The translations under genes and the position numbers were made by a program. This document shows, piece after piece, positions 44,348-52,173 of a DNA stretch of 64,000 nucleotides. Numbering within the stretch: the stretch's first letter is position 1; each line of letters starts with the position of its first letter. Source of the DNA: Tessaracoccus timonensis (GTDB taxonomy: Bacteria > Actinomycetota > Actinomycetes > Propionibacteriales > Propionibacteriaceae). Under the pieces are notes generated by a model. That model worked only from the letters and a program-made list of their open reading frames with translations. It was not told the origin of the DNA and did no database searches. The stretch lies in the NCBI RefSeq assembly GCF_900343145.1, contig NZ_LT996886.1, forward strand, positions 496,001 through 560,000, written 5' to 3'.

Positions 44348-46978
44348 TCAGCTAGTCACCTCGACGATGCCCCGCGCGCCGCGTTCGGCGTCGAGCATGA
44401 TGTGGTTCACAAAGGGGTAGTGCCCGGGTTCCGGGAACGTGAGTTCGACGAAGCCGCCCTGCGCGGCGAGGAGGGGCAGCACCTGGGCTCCACCGTCGAC
44501 ACCACCGTCGGCGGACTTACCCCGGCGGATGAGGTAGCGCCCCTCCTCCCACACGGTGTCGAACTGCCCTCCCACAACGTGGAATGACAGCGCTCGGTTA
44601 GGGCCGGCGTCAAGCACCCAAAACCGCACCCGCTCGCCTGCTCGCACCCGCAACGGGTGCTGCGCGTACTGATCGGCAACGCCGTTAAACACGACACGGT
44701 CAGGCTTCTCCGCCGCCAACTTGTCGGCATCGATCTCCGTCGCGTCGCCTGCGGAGCGCGCACCGTTGCCGAGGTACAGCTCGGACTGCACCATGACGTA
44801 CTCGTGATCCACAGGGTCGAGGCCGTCCGGCTCGATCACCACCGCCCCGTGCATCCCCGCAGCGATGTGCGTACTCATGGGCATGGTGGAACAGTGGTAC
44901 ATCCAGATACCAGCGCGCTCGGCGGTGAACCGGTACACCAGACGTTCGCCCGGCTGGATGGTGCGCATCGGCTCGTCGGGGGCGAGGACACCGGCGTGGA
45001 AATCGATGGAATGACCCATCGACCCTTCATTGACCAGCGTGATTTCAAACTCGTCGCCCACCTTGCCGCGCAGCGCCGGCCCCACGGATGCCCCGTTGAA
45101 CGTCCAGCGGGTCTGCCACAACCCCGGCGCCACTTCGAGCGGCACTTCGGTGACGGTGAAGGTGGCGCGATGCACCCGTTCGTCGGATCGGGGCGGGAGG
45201 TTCGGATCCACCACCGACGGCAACGTCGCCCCCGCAACGGGTGGCACCGCCGTCGGGGCTGAGGCTGTGTGGCCTGGGTGCTGTTCGGTGTCGGCCCCGG
45301 TGGCGACCACGTCGAAGGTCATCCCCATCTGTTTATGTCCGGCGACGGTGCAGTAGCCCTGGATGTCGGCGCCGATTACCCCAGCGTCCACCTCCGCTTC
45401 CTCACCGGGCGCGAGCCTGCCGGAATGCGCCCCGCCGATAGAGAGGTCGTGCGCGTCGTCGCCCGTGTTGCGCAGATGCACGACCAGACGATTCCCCACC
45501 GGCACCTCCACCCGGCTTGGCACGAAACTCATCCCTTCGACGGTCACCTCCACCCGCGTGGTCTCCCCCGTCGCGACGACACTCCCGCCGCCACTTTGGC
45601 TTCGGAACCCTGCAGCTACGGGGTCTACCGCGACGCCGACCGCCACGGCCACCGCGAGCGTGAGCCCTGCCGCGAGGAGCCCGCGAGCCGTCCACGCCGT
45701 CGGCACCTGCGCCGCCGACACTTCGTCGCCTGCACGCTTGGCGCGGGCGGCGCGCGCGCTGGTGTAGGCGCCGCGGATGAGGATGGGCAGGGACAGCGCG
45801 AGCGTGACGACGCCGACCGCGGAGCTGGCCACTTTCACCCACGACGGCACTGGCGCCAACCACAACATGAGGGCGACGTTGGGCACCACGATGCGGAAGG
45901 TGGTCCAGCGGTGCAGCACCGCTTGGCCAGCTCGCACTACCGAAGGTCCGCCACCAATCACCGAGGGAATGAGGTAGGTGAGCGCACCGATCAAAATCTG
46001 CGCACCGAACCCAGCGGCGATCACCCCGCCGATCAGGGGGAATCTTGCCGACGCGGCAGCCCATCCGTCGCCGGTTGCCACCTGCCATGTCACCCAGCAC
46101 AACGCGACGAGAGCCCAACACAGCGCCAATCCGACGGATGCCGGGGCAAACTCGCGGATGCCTTTGCGCGCAACCGGCGCCCACAATGCGCGCCCCCACC
46201 ACAACACACCGGCAAGGTAGGCGACGAGGCCCGCCACCGCCAACACACGCACCCCCGCGAGGGAGCCCGTCGCCCCTAGCAGCACCGCCCCGACGAGCAC
46301 CGGCAGCGCCTGAATCGCCAGGCGCGGCGCGCGGTCGTCCATCTTTGCCCTCACCATCGTCGGCCAGAACGTCACCAGCGTGCCCGTCACGGTAAGCCCT
46401 ATCCAGCCACCGACGTTCACCATGATGTGCGCGGTCAGCAGCCGCCCAAACCAGGGCTCCGGGATGCCGAACGCGAGGGTTGCTCCCAGCGCGATGCCGA
46501 CCGGAAACAGGCATGCGGCTGCCACGTAGTAGCGGATCACCACTCGGAATCGAGAAGGCAGCGCCCGCTTCGCGACGTGCGCCAGATGCATGCAATGCCA
46601 GATGATGCTTGCTGCCACCAGCGTCGCACCTACGACGAGCATCCACCACCACGAGGCGGGATACCCGATGAACACGAGCAAGGAACCGGCGGCCAGCAGC
46701 GCTATGCGCCACGCTTGACCAGCTTTGGCTTGGTCATCTGGGGTATAGCGCAGCAGCGTGTGGGCGAAGTGCTCGCTCCACACGAGCACCGAGTGCGACA
46801 AGGCGCCCAGCAACACCAGGTGAATCATCAGCCACGTGGCCTGCGGCACCCACACATGCGTCCCGATCACCACGAGTAGGGCGAAGAGCCAGACGAACGC
46901 TACTTGGTCACGCAACCGGCGCCGCCGCGTGCGAGTGGGGTGGGTGGCGTCGTCGGATGAGGGTTGCCCGGGGCACAT
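44348..46978 (-). CDS. Membrane-cupredoxin-nitrite reductase-like multicopper fusion
   Basis: 876 residues, start ATG 46978 behind GGGAGG. Residues 1-~450 hold about 11-12 membrane segments with several His (VWSEHFAHTLL, WHCMHLAHVAK, LLTAHIMVNVGGW). Residues ~475-570 form a single cupredoxin (DDAHDLSIG, GYCTVAGHKQMGM: His, Cys, His, Met of a type 1 site). Residues ~620-876 form a two-cupredoxin copper nitrite reductase-like unit: HSIDFHAG, MYHCSTMPMSTHIAAGMHG (type 1 Cys/His/Met plus type 2 His), LSFHVVGGQFD and FVNHIMLDAERGARG. It may pass electrons from the membrane through the cupredoxin to the catalytic unit in one chain. Nitrite reduction is inference; a general multicopper oxidase role is possible. 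Confidence 0.85.
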   Translation of the reverse strand: MCPGQPSSDDATHPTRTRRRRLRDQVAFVWLFALLVVIGTHVWVPQATWLMIHLVLLGALSHSVLVWSEHFAHTLLRYTPDDQAKAGQAWRIALLAAGSLLVFIGYPASWWWMLVVGATLVAASIIWHCMHLAHVAKRALPSRFRVVIRYYVAAACLFPVGIALGATLAFGIPEPWFGRLLTAHIMVNVGGWIGLTVTGTLVTFWPTMVRAKMDDRAPRLAIQALPVLVGAVLLGATGSLAGVRVLAVAGLVAYLAGVLWWGRALWAPVARKGIREFAPASVGLALCWALVALCWVTWQVATGDGWAAASARFPLIGGVIAAGFGAQILIGALTYLIPSVIGGGPSVVRAGQAVLHRWTTFRIVVPNVALMLWLAPVPSWVKVASSAVGVVTLALSLPILIRGAYTSARAARAKRAGDEVSAAQVPTAWTARGLLAAGLTLAVAVAVGVAVDPVAAGFRSQSGGGSVVATGETTRVEVTVEGMSFVPSRVEVPVGNRLVVHLRNTGDDAHDLSIGGAHSGRLAPGEEAEVDAGVIGADIQGYCTVAGHKQMGMTFDVVATGADTEQHPGHTASAPTAVPPVAGATLPSVVDPNLPPRSDERVHRATFTVTEVPLEVAPGLWQTRWTFNGASVGPALRGKVGDEFEITLVNEGSMGHSIDFHAGVLAPDEPMRTIQPGERLVYRFTAERAGIWMYHCSTMPMSTHIAAGMHGAVVIEPDGLDPVDHEYVMVQSELYLGNGARSAGDATEIDADKLAAEKPDRVVFNGVADQYAQHPLRVRAGERVRFWVLDAGPNRALSFHVVGGQFDTVWEEGRYLIRRGKSADGGVDGGAQVLPLLAAQGGFVELTFPEPGHYPFVNHIMLDAERGARGIVEVTS

Positions 46979-47060
46979 AGATCCTCCCTAGCGTCGGTCA
47001 GACCAATCCTTCCACATGCGCCCTGGCGGGTGCTGCGCGGTCACTGATGCCCTTCGTCTC

Positions 47061-47141
47061 AACTGCAAAACTCGCCATCAGTGCGACGCCTCACGCTTGG
47101 CTCACGCGGGAGAGGCTCAACTGTTGGCGAGTTTTGCAGTT
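47061..47141. repeat. 81-bp near-palindrome, copy D
   Basis: Arms of 21 bp (47061-47081 with 47121-47141, AACTGCAAAACTCGCCATCAG) pair with one mismatch; the interior pairs partly. All 81 bases are identical to copy E at 48088-48168, in the same orientation. Its last base is the first base of the stop codon (complement) of the DUF559 gene, so the gene ends exactly at the repeat. Confidence 0.9.
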
Positions 47142-48007
47142 CATCGCGACGGGCCAGCATTCAGCATCTGCAGTGCAGCGCGCACTGAGGGAACCAGGTC
47201 GTCCATGGAGTCCTTGGTAAAGCGCAGCACTGTCCATCCCTGGAGCGTGAGCTCGACGTCCTTCCGCCGGTCATCGACGAACGCCTCTCGCGACGAGTGG
47301 TGCGTCCACGAGTCGAGTTCCACCACGAGCTGGGGCTCCTCGTAGACGATGTCTCCGTAGCGCACCGAGCCATTAGGCAGCACGATGCGATAGTTCCCCT
47401 TCCAGCCGGTGAGCCGCGCACGCCGCAGCCTACGATGACCGTCCCGTTCGAGCTCTGACCACGGCTCATCCCTGGATTCGAGCAATAGCCTTCGGCGCTC
47501 CGTGTTGCCCGGGCGATCGCTCATCTGCCCGAGCGCCCAACGCATGGCCGGCAGCGAGGTGGCTCGTCGGCGCAGAGCCTCGTCGATGGCTTCGCCGCCC
47601 AGTTCGTCGGTGAGCTCCAGCGCACTCCACGCGGGGTGCACGAGCCGTAGGCCTCCATGCTCGAAGACGATGGACGGCTCGACGGTGCCTCGCGTGAGGC
47701 GGAGCCCAGGCACCTCGCGGATGGTTTTACGTCGCGAGATGGCCTGCACTGTGTCGACTGGGAGGTCATCCCACCAGCTGAGTTTCGCCGCCGTGGCGCC
47801 GGTGAATACGGCGTCAGGATCCCATAGCCTGACCGCCGCCACGAGTGTGGTGAACGAGCGCTCTACTGAGTAGGTGCCGGGAAGCAGCGGGACGAGTTGC
47901 CCCACCTGCACCGCATGGCGGATCGGATTGTGCAGCTCGGGGTGCTGGCTGCGTGCGATGGCGCCATTCTCAGCGATGAGCCTGCGAAGTTCTGCGTGCA
48001 TGTCCAC
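47141..48007 (-). CDS. AbiEi-like HTH / DUF559 nuclease-fold protein
   Basis: 288 residues. The N-terminal ~75 residues resemble the winged-helix of AbiEi-type regulators (LRRLIAENGAIARSQHPEL, GTYSVERSF). The C-terminal ~100 residues are DUF559, a Vsr/PD-(D/E)xK-like fold: RYGDIVYEEPQLVVELDSWTH with D and ExD, then DDRRKDVELTLQGWTVLRF. Such proteins occur in many copies in actinobacterial genomes and their function is unknown. It is a lone gene bracketed by two identical 81-bp palindromes, which resembles a mobile or rearranged cassette. No AbiEii partner is present. Confidence 0.78.
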   Translation of the reverse strand: MDMHAELRRLIAENGAIARSQHPELHNPIRHAVQVGQLVPLLPGTYSVERSFTTLVAAVRLWDPDAVFTGATAAKLSWWDDLPVDTVQAISRRKTIREVPGLRLTRGTVEPSIVFEHGGLRLVHPAWSALELTDELGGEAIDEALRRRATSLPAMRWALGQMSDRPGNTERRRLLLESRDEPWSELERDGHRRLRRARLTGWKGNYRIVLPNGSVRYGDIVYEEPQLVVELDSWTHHSSREAFVDDRRKDVELTLQGWTVLRFTKDSMDDLVPSVRAALQMLNAGPSR

Positions 48008-48087
48008 ACTTCACCGGAATTCTCCGCTCAGGTGAAGGACGAATTTCTGGACTGTGGATAACTTCAGCGCCGGGTACTGCTGATGCA

Positions 48088-48168
48088 AACTGCAAAACTC
48101 GCCATCAGTGCGACGCCTCACGCTTGGCTCACGCGGGAGAGGCTCAACTGTTGGCGAGTTTTGCAGTT
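48088..48168. repeat. 81-bp near-palindrome, copy E
   Basis: Identical over 81 bp to copy D, direct orientation, 947 bp further on. It lies in the gap between two divergent starts (DUF559 gene and MgtE-N protein), so it cannot simply be a terminator. Confidence 0.9.
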
Positions 48169-48234
48169 TTCTCAGGCAACCCCGCGCGCAGGCAGCGTTC
48201 TGAGCACAGCAGCGCAACCGCTAGATTGGTGCCT

Positions 48235-49512
48235 ATGGAGCAGGTGTTCATTTCGCGTGTGATCGGGTTACCCCTCGTCGACGCCTCCGACAGTCAGGTC
48301 GGCCGCATCCGCGACATCATCTGCTACATCCGGGCCGACGGCCGCGCCCCGCGAGTGAAAGGCCTTGTCGTCGAGCTATTCGCGAAGCAGCGCATCTTCA
48401 TTCCCATGGTTCGCGTGCACCACATCACGGGCAACCAGGTGTCGATCCAGGGCACCATCGACACCCGAAAGTTTCAGCGGCGCGAGGGAGAGCTCCTCGT
48501 CGCAGCCGACCTGTTCGACCGCCCGCTCGAGGGCGGCGACGGCACCACCACCATTCTTGACGTCTCCATGAACGAGTTCCGCAGCCACGAGTGGGAGCTC
48601 TCTCAGGTGGCCATCCGGAGAGTCACCAAAGTGGGCCGGTTCGGGTTCGGCGGCAAGTCGGAGCCGAAGGTGGTCTCATGGAAAGAAGTCCCCGCGCTCA
48701 AGGCCACACGGGGGCGCACGACGGCGAACCTCGTCGCGGAGTTCGCCGACATGAACCCCGCTGACATCGCAAAAGAACTGCACGACATGGACCCGAGCCA
48801 GCTTGGTGAAGTGCTCGACGCGCTCGAGGACGACATGCTGGCCGGGGCGCTCGAGGAGCTGCCGGAGGACGAGCAGATCGAGGTGATCTCGGCATTGAAT
48901 ACCGAGCGCGCCGCCGATGTGCTCGAAGAGATGGACCCCGACGACGCAGCCGACCTGATCCGAGACCTCCCCGCCGCCGTCGCCGAAGATCTGCTGCAGC
49001 ACATGGAGCCCGAAGATGCCTCCGACGTGCGGCGGCTCCTGGTTTACGGCGAGTTCACCGCTGGCGGCATGATGACCCCCGAGCCGGTGATCCTCGAGAG
49101 CGATGCGACGGTGGCGCAAGCCCTCGCATACGTCCGCAATGAAGACCTCACCCCGGCGCTCGCGTCGATGGTGTTCGTGGCCCGGCCCCCCGTCGAAACC
49201 CCTACTGGCAAGTACATTGGCGCCATCCACGCCCAGCGCCTGCTACGCGAGGCTCCAACGCTGATGGTGGCCACCATGATGGATGAGACGCTCGAGCCCC
49301 TGCACACGAGCACCCCGTTGGCGCAGGTGAGCCGATACTTCGCGACGTACAACCTCGTCGTGGCGCCGGTCGTCAACGATGCCGGGCAGCTCGTCGGCGC
49401 GGTCACCGTCGACGATGTGCTCGACCACATGCTCCCCGACGACTGGCGCGGCGACCAGATGGACGGTGAGGAACCGTCCGATGACCGACGTGAGGAGGTA
49501 GACCATGGCTGA
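48235..49512 (+). CDS. PRC-barrel / MgtE N-domain / CBS protein without transport domain
   Basis: 425 residues. A PRC-barrel-like N-terminus (GLPLVDASDSQVGRIRDIIC) and a second barrel (LVAADLFDRPLEGGD) precede the MgtE intracellular N-domain at about 160-265, seen as repeated helical units ADMNPADIAKELHDMDPSQL and EEMDPDDAADLIRDLP. A CBS pair follows at about 285-410 (GGMMTPEPVILESD, VTVDDVLDHMLPDDW). The five-helix Mg2+ channel part of MgtE is missing, so this is a cytoplasmic sensor or scaffold, not a transporter. Same gene order as Rv1232c in M. tuberculosis. Overlaps the DUF1003 gene by 8 nt. Confidence 0.87.
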   Translation: MEQVFISRVIGLPLVDASDSQVGRIRDIICYIRADGRAPRVKGLVVELFAKQRIFIPMVRVHHITGNQVSIQGTIDTRKFQRREGELLVAADLFDRPLEGGDGTTTILDVSMNEFRSHEWELSQVAIRRVTKVGRFGFGGKSEPKVVSWKEVPALKATRGRTTANLVAEFADMNPADIAKELHDMDPSQLGEVLDALEDDMLAGALEELPEDEQIEVISALNTERAADVLEEMDPDDAADLIRDLPAAVAEDLLQHMEPEDASDVRRLLVYGEFTAGGMMTPEPVILESDATVAQALAYVRNEDLTPALASMVFVARPPVETPTGKYIGAIHAQRLLREAPTLMVATMMDETLEPLHTSTPLAQVSRYFATYNLVVAPVVNDAGQLVGAVTVDDVLDHMLPDDWRGDQMDGEEPSDDRREEVDHG

Positions 49513-50017
49513 GGTTGATCTCTCGAAACCACGCGACGGGAAACGTTCCTTCTTCCCGAAGGTGCAGCTCGATTCGGAAACGTTCGGGCTGTTTGCCGAG
49601 GCGGTGGCGCGTTTCATGGGCACCGCCAAGTTCCTGGTCTACATGACGGTCATCGTCGTTGCCTGGGTGGCGCTGAACCTCGTCGGCATCTACGGCTTCA
49701 AATGGGATCCGTACCCGTTCATTTTGCTGAACCTGTTCTTCTCGACGCAGGCCTCGTACTCCGCACCGCTGATTCTGCTGGCCCAGAACCGCCAGGAAGA
49801 CCGCGACAAAATCAGCCTCGACGAGGACCGTCGCCTCGCCGCCCAGTCACGCGCTGACATGGACTTTCTCGCCCGTGAGATCGCCGCGATTCGCATGAAC
49901 CTGGGCGAGCTCGCTACTCGCGATTTCGTCCGATCCGAGCTGCGCACCGAACTGCGCGATCTCCTCGACGAACTCGACGCTCGCCAACAGCCGGAGGCCG
50001 GTAATGCCAACAGCTGA
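49505..50017 (+). CDS. DUF1003 family membrane protein
   Basis: 170 residues with two membrane segments (FLVYMTVIVVAWVALNLVGIY and PFILLNLFFSTQASYSAPLIL) and the diagnostic DUF1003 block PYPFILLNLFFSTQASYSAP followed by LLAQNRQEDRDK. A cytoplasmic coiled coil (FLAREIAAIRMNLGELAT and on) makes up the rest. Function unknown; the constant link to MgtE-N proteins suggests metal homeostasis. Confidence 0.85.
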   Translation: MAEVDLSKPRDGKRSFFPKVQLDSETFGLFAEAVARFMGTAKFLVYMTVIVVAWVALNLVGIYGFKWDPYPFILLNLFFSTQASYSAPLILLAQNRQEDRDKISLDEDRRLAAQSRADMDFLAREIAAIRMNLGELATRDFVRSELRTELRDLLDELDARQQPEAGNANS

Positions 50018-50384
50018 GCTTCCCGACGAAACCGATGCCCCGGTGCGCATCCGCTGGTTCGCGCTCCTCTCGCTGATCGGGCACATCGTCCTCCTCGCCA
50101 CAGGCGCGTATTCGCTGTCCACCATCGGCGGGCACGGCTGGGTGGCGATTGTGATCGCCATCGTCTTCGGCGTCTCGTACGCGGGTATGTGGTGGGTGCT
50201 TCTGACTCCAGGGTCGCGGCATAGCCTTGCCCTGCAAGAACGCTTCATGTTGAAAGTCGTCGTGGTACCGATCGTCGTGGTGATCGCAGCCCTCGGCCAG
50301 GTGTGGCTGGTGGCGCTCGTCGGGGCATCGTTCGTGTTCCTCGGCGATGCGCTCGACGCGCGACGCGGCCCCCTCTCCCCTTGA
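50004..50384 (+). CDS. Small four-helix membrane protein of unknown function
   Basis: 126 residues; start overlaps the DUF1003 gene by 14 nt. Four hydrophobic segments (WFALLSLIGHIVLLATGAYSL, GWVAIVIAIVFGVSYAGMWW, LKVVVVPIVVVIAALGQVWL, ALVGASFVFLGDAL). I do not recognise a family. Position matches the small membrane protein between the MgtE-N and mrp genes in mycobacteria. Confidence 0.75.
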   Translation: MPTAELPDETDAPVRIRWFALLSLIGHIVLLATGAYSLSTIGGHGWVAIVIAIVFGVSYAGMWWVLLTPGSRHSLALQERFMLKVVVVPIVVVIAALGQVWLVALVGASFVFLGDALDARRGPLSP

Positions 50385-50411
50385 TCCTTCCACGATCCAT
50401 GACAGACTGAG

Positions 50412-51572
50412 ATGGTGACTGAAAACCCACTTCTTCCGCTTGTCCGCGAAGCACTCCACGGCGTCGAGGATCCCGAAATTCGTCGTCCCATCACCGATCT
50501 GGGCATGGTCGACGAGATCGACGCGACCGACGACGGTCACGTGTTCGTGCGTGTGCTCCTCACTGTGTCGGGGTGCCCGATGCGTTCCGAGATCACCCAG
50601 CGCGTGCGTGCCGCCGTCGAGCCCATCGACGGTGTGAGCAGCGTCGATGTCGAACTGGGTGTGATGAACGACGAGCAGCGTGAGGCCATGCGCCAGATGC
50701 TGCGCGGCGGCGAACCCGAGCGCGTCATCCCGTTCGCGCAGCCCGGCAACCTCACGAAGGTGATCGCGGTATCGTCCGGCAAGGGCGGCGTGGGTAAGTC
50801 GTCAGTGACGGTGAACCTCGCCGTCGCGCTGGCGAAGGCCGGGCGCTCCGTCGGCATCCTCGACGCCGACATCTACGGCCACTCCATTCCCGACCTCTTG
50901 GGGCTTGGCGACGCTCGCCCCACCGTCGTCGACGACATGATCCTCCCCGTGCCTGCGCTCGAGGGGCTGAAGGTCATCTCGATGGGCATGCTCAAGCAGT
51001 CGCGCGACCAGGTGGTGGCATGGCGCGGCCCCATCCTCGACCGCGCGCTCACGCAGCTCCTCACCGACGTGTTCTGGGGCGACCTCGACTACCTCCTGCT
51101 CGACCTTCCCCCCGGCACGGGCGACGTCGCGATGAGCCTCGGGCAGAAGATCCCCGGCTCCGAGGTGCTCGTCGTGACCACCCCGCAGCAGGCTGCGTGG
51201 GAGATCGCGGAGCGCGCCGGCACTATGGCGCACATCATGGAGCAGCGGGTGCTGGGCGTGGTCGAGAACATGGCCTACCTCGAGCATCCTTGCTCGCATT
51301 GCGGCGAAACGGAGCGCCTGGAGCTGTTCGGGTCCGGTGGCGGCACACTGGTGGCTGAGGCGCTCTCTGAGCGCGTCGGGTACCCGGTCGAGGTGCTCGC
51401 ACAGGTTCCGTTCGACGAGCAACTCCTCGCCGGTGGCGACCGCGGCACCCCCGTCGTCGACTCCGCCCCCGACCACGCCTCGGCGCAGGCGATCACGAAG
51501 CTGGCCGACGATCTCCTCACCCGCAAACCATCGTTGCTCGGGCAGCGCCTCAACCTGACCCCGCGCCAGTAG
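50412..51572 (+). CDS. mrp: Mrp/ApbC iron-sulfur cluster carrier ATPase
   Basis: 386 residues. N-terminal MIP18/DUF59 domain (about 1-95: LGMVDEIDATDDGHVFVRVL, VSGCPMRSEI) and a ParA-like ATPase domain with the deviant Walker A SSGKGGVGKSSVTVNLA, DADIYGHSIPDLLG and LLLDLPPGTGDVAMSL. The CxxC pair that binds the bridging cluster is in EHPCSHCGETERLELFG. Carries [4Fe-4S] clusters to apo-proteins, as a dimer; relevant clients here include the BioB enzymes. Confidence 0.92.
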   Translation: MVTENPLLPLVREALHGVEDPEIRRPITDLGMVDEIDATDDGHVFVRVLLTVSGCPMRSEITQRVRAAVEPIDGVSSVDVELGVMNDEQREAMRQMLRGGEPERVIPFAQPGNLTKVIAVSSGKGGVGKSSVTVNLAVALAKAGRSVGILDADIYGHSIPDLLGLGDARPTVVDDMILPVPALEGLKVISMGMLKQSRDQVVAWRGPILDRALTQLLTDVFWGDLDYLLLDLPPGTGDVAMSLGQKIPGSEVLVVTTPQQAAWEIAERAGTMAHIMEQRVLGVVENMAYLEHPCSHCGETERLELFGSGGGTLVAEALSERVGYPVEVLAQVPFDEQLLAGGDRGTPVVDSAPDHASAQAITKLADDLLTRKPSLLGQRLNLTPRQ

Positions 51573-51599
51573 CGCGCGCCAGGTGGTGGTCGACGCGCC

Positions 51600-51720
51600 C
51601 ACCCGCTCCGGTGGTTGAGTAGCCTGCCCACCCCGGTGGTTGAGTAGCGAGCGCAGCTCGCGTATCGAAACCACCTCACCGCGTCTCGATACGGGCCTCC
51701 GGCCCTACTCGACGGTCGGG
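51600..51720. repeat. Palindromic repeats between convergent mrp and tatB
   Basis: A 41-bp element at 51635-51675 (ends GGTGGTT and AACCACC), a partial unit before it, and a variant of the 37-bp element at 51683-51720 (core CGGGCCTCCGGCCC). Both kinds also flank the surface protein at 10-12 kb. Located between two converging genes, they may act as terminators here. Confidence 0.8.
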
Positions 51721-51732
51721 GGCGGCGCAGGC

Positions 51733-52155
51733 CTACGTCGCCTCGTCGTCGAAGGGGGAGGCCACCCAGGTAGCCGACGATGCGTCGGCACTGGAGCTCA
51801 CCGCTGCGTGGGCTGCATCCTTGGCACCGTCTACCTCGCTCTCCACCTTCTGCGTGGCTTCTTCGAGCTGCTGGCGCATCTCCTCGATCTCGCGCTTGGC
51901 TTCCTCGATGGCGGCGACCTCTTGACTGAGGTGCTTCTTCACAAACGCTTTGGGATTCAGGTCGGCGAGTTCGAGATCGGCGTACTCAGGGCCAAGCTGG
52001 TCGCGCAATGTGTTCTGCGTGTTATTCGCGATCCCTCGCAGGTAGACGTAGACGCGAGCCGCCTTCCGCGAAAACTGCGGAAGTTTCTCGGGCCCGAACA
52101 GCAGCACGGCAAGCACGAGGATCAAGACGAGTTCAACCGCATCAATCCCAAACAT
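51733..52155 (-). CDS. tatB: Sec-independent translocase subunit TatB
   Basis: 140 residues. One N-terminal membrane helix (MFGIDAVELVLILVLAVLLF), the hinge GPEKLPQFSRKAARV, then an amphipathic helix and long coiled coil (SQEVAAIEEAKREIEEMRQQ). Receives twin-arginine precursors with TatC; the DyP peroxidase at 25.5 kb is one client. TatA and TatC are not in the window. In mycobacteria tatB lies in the same sigE-rseA-htrA-tatB block, but htrA is missing here. Confidence 0.92.
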   Translation of the reverse strand: MFGIDAVELVLILVLAVLLFGPEKLPQFSRKAARVYVYLRGIANNTQNTLRDQLGPEYADLELADLNPKAFVKKHLSQEVAAIEEAKREIEEMRQQLEEATQKVESEVDGAKDAAHAAVSSSADASSATWVASPFDDEAT

Positions 52156-52173
52156 GAACGAAATGGTACCGAA

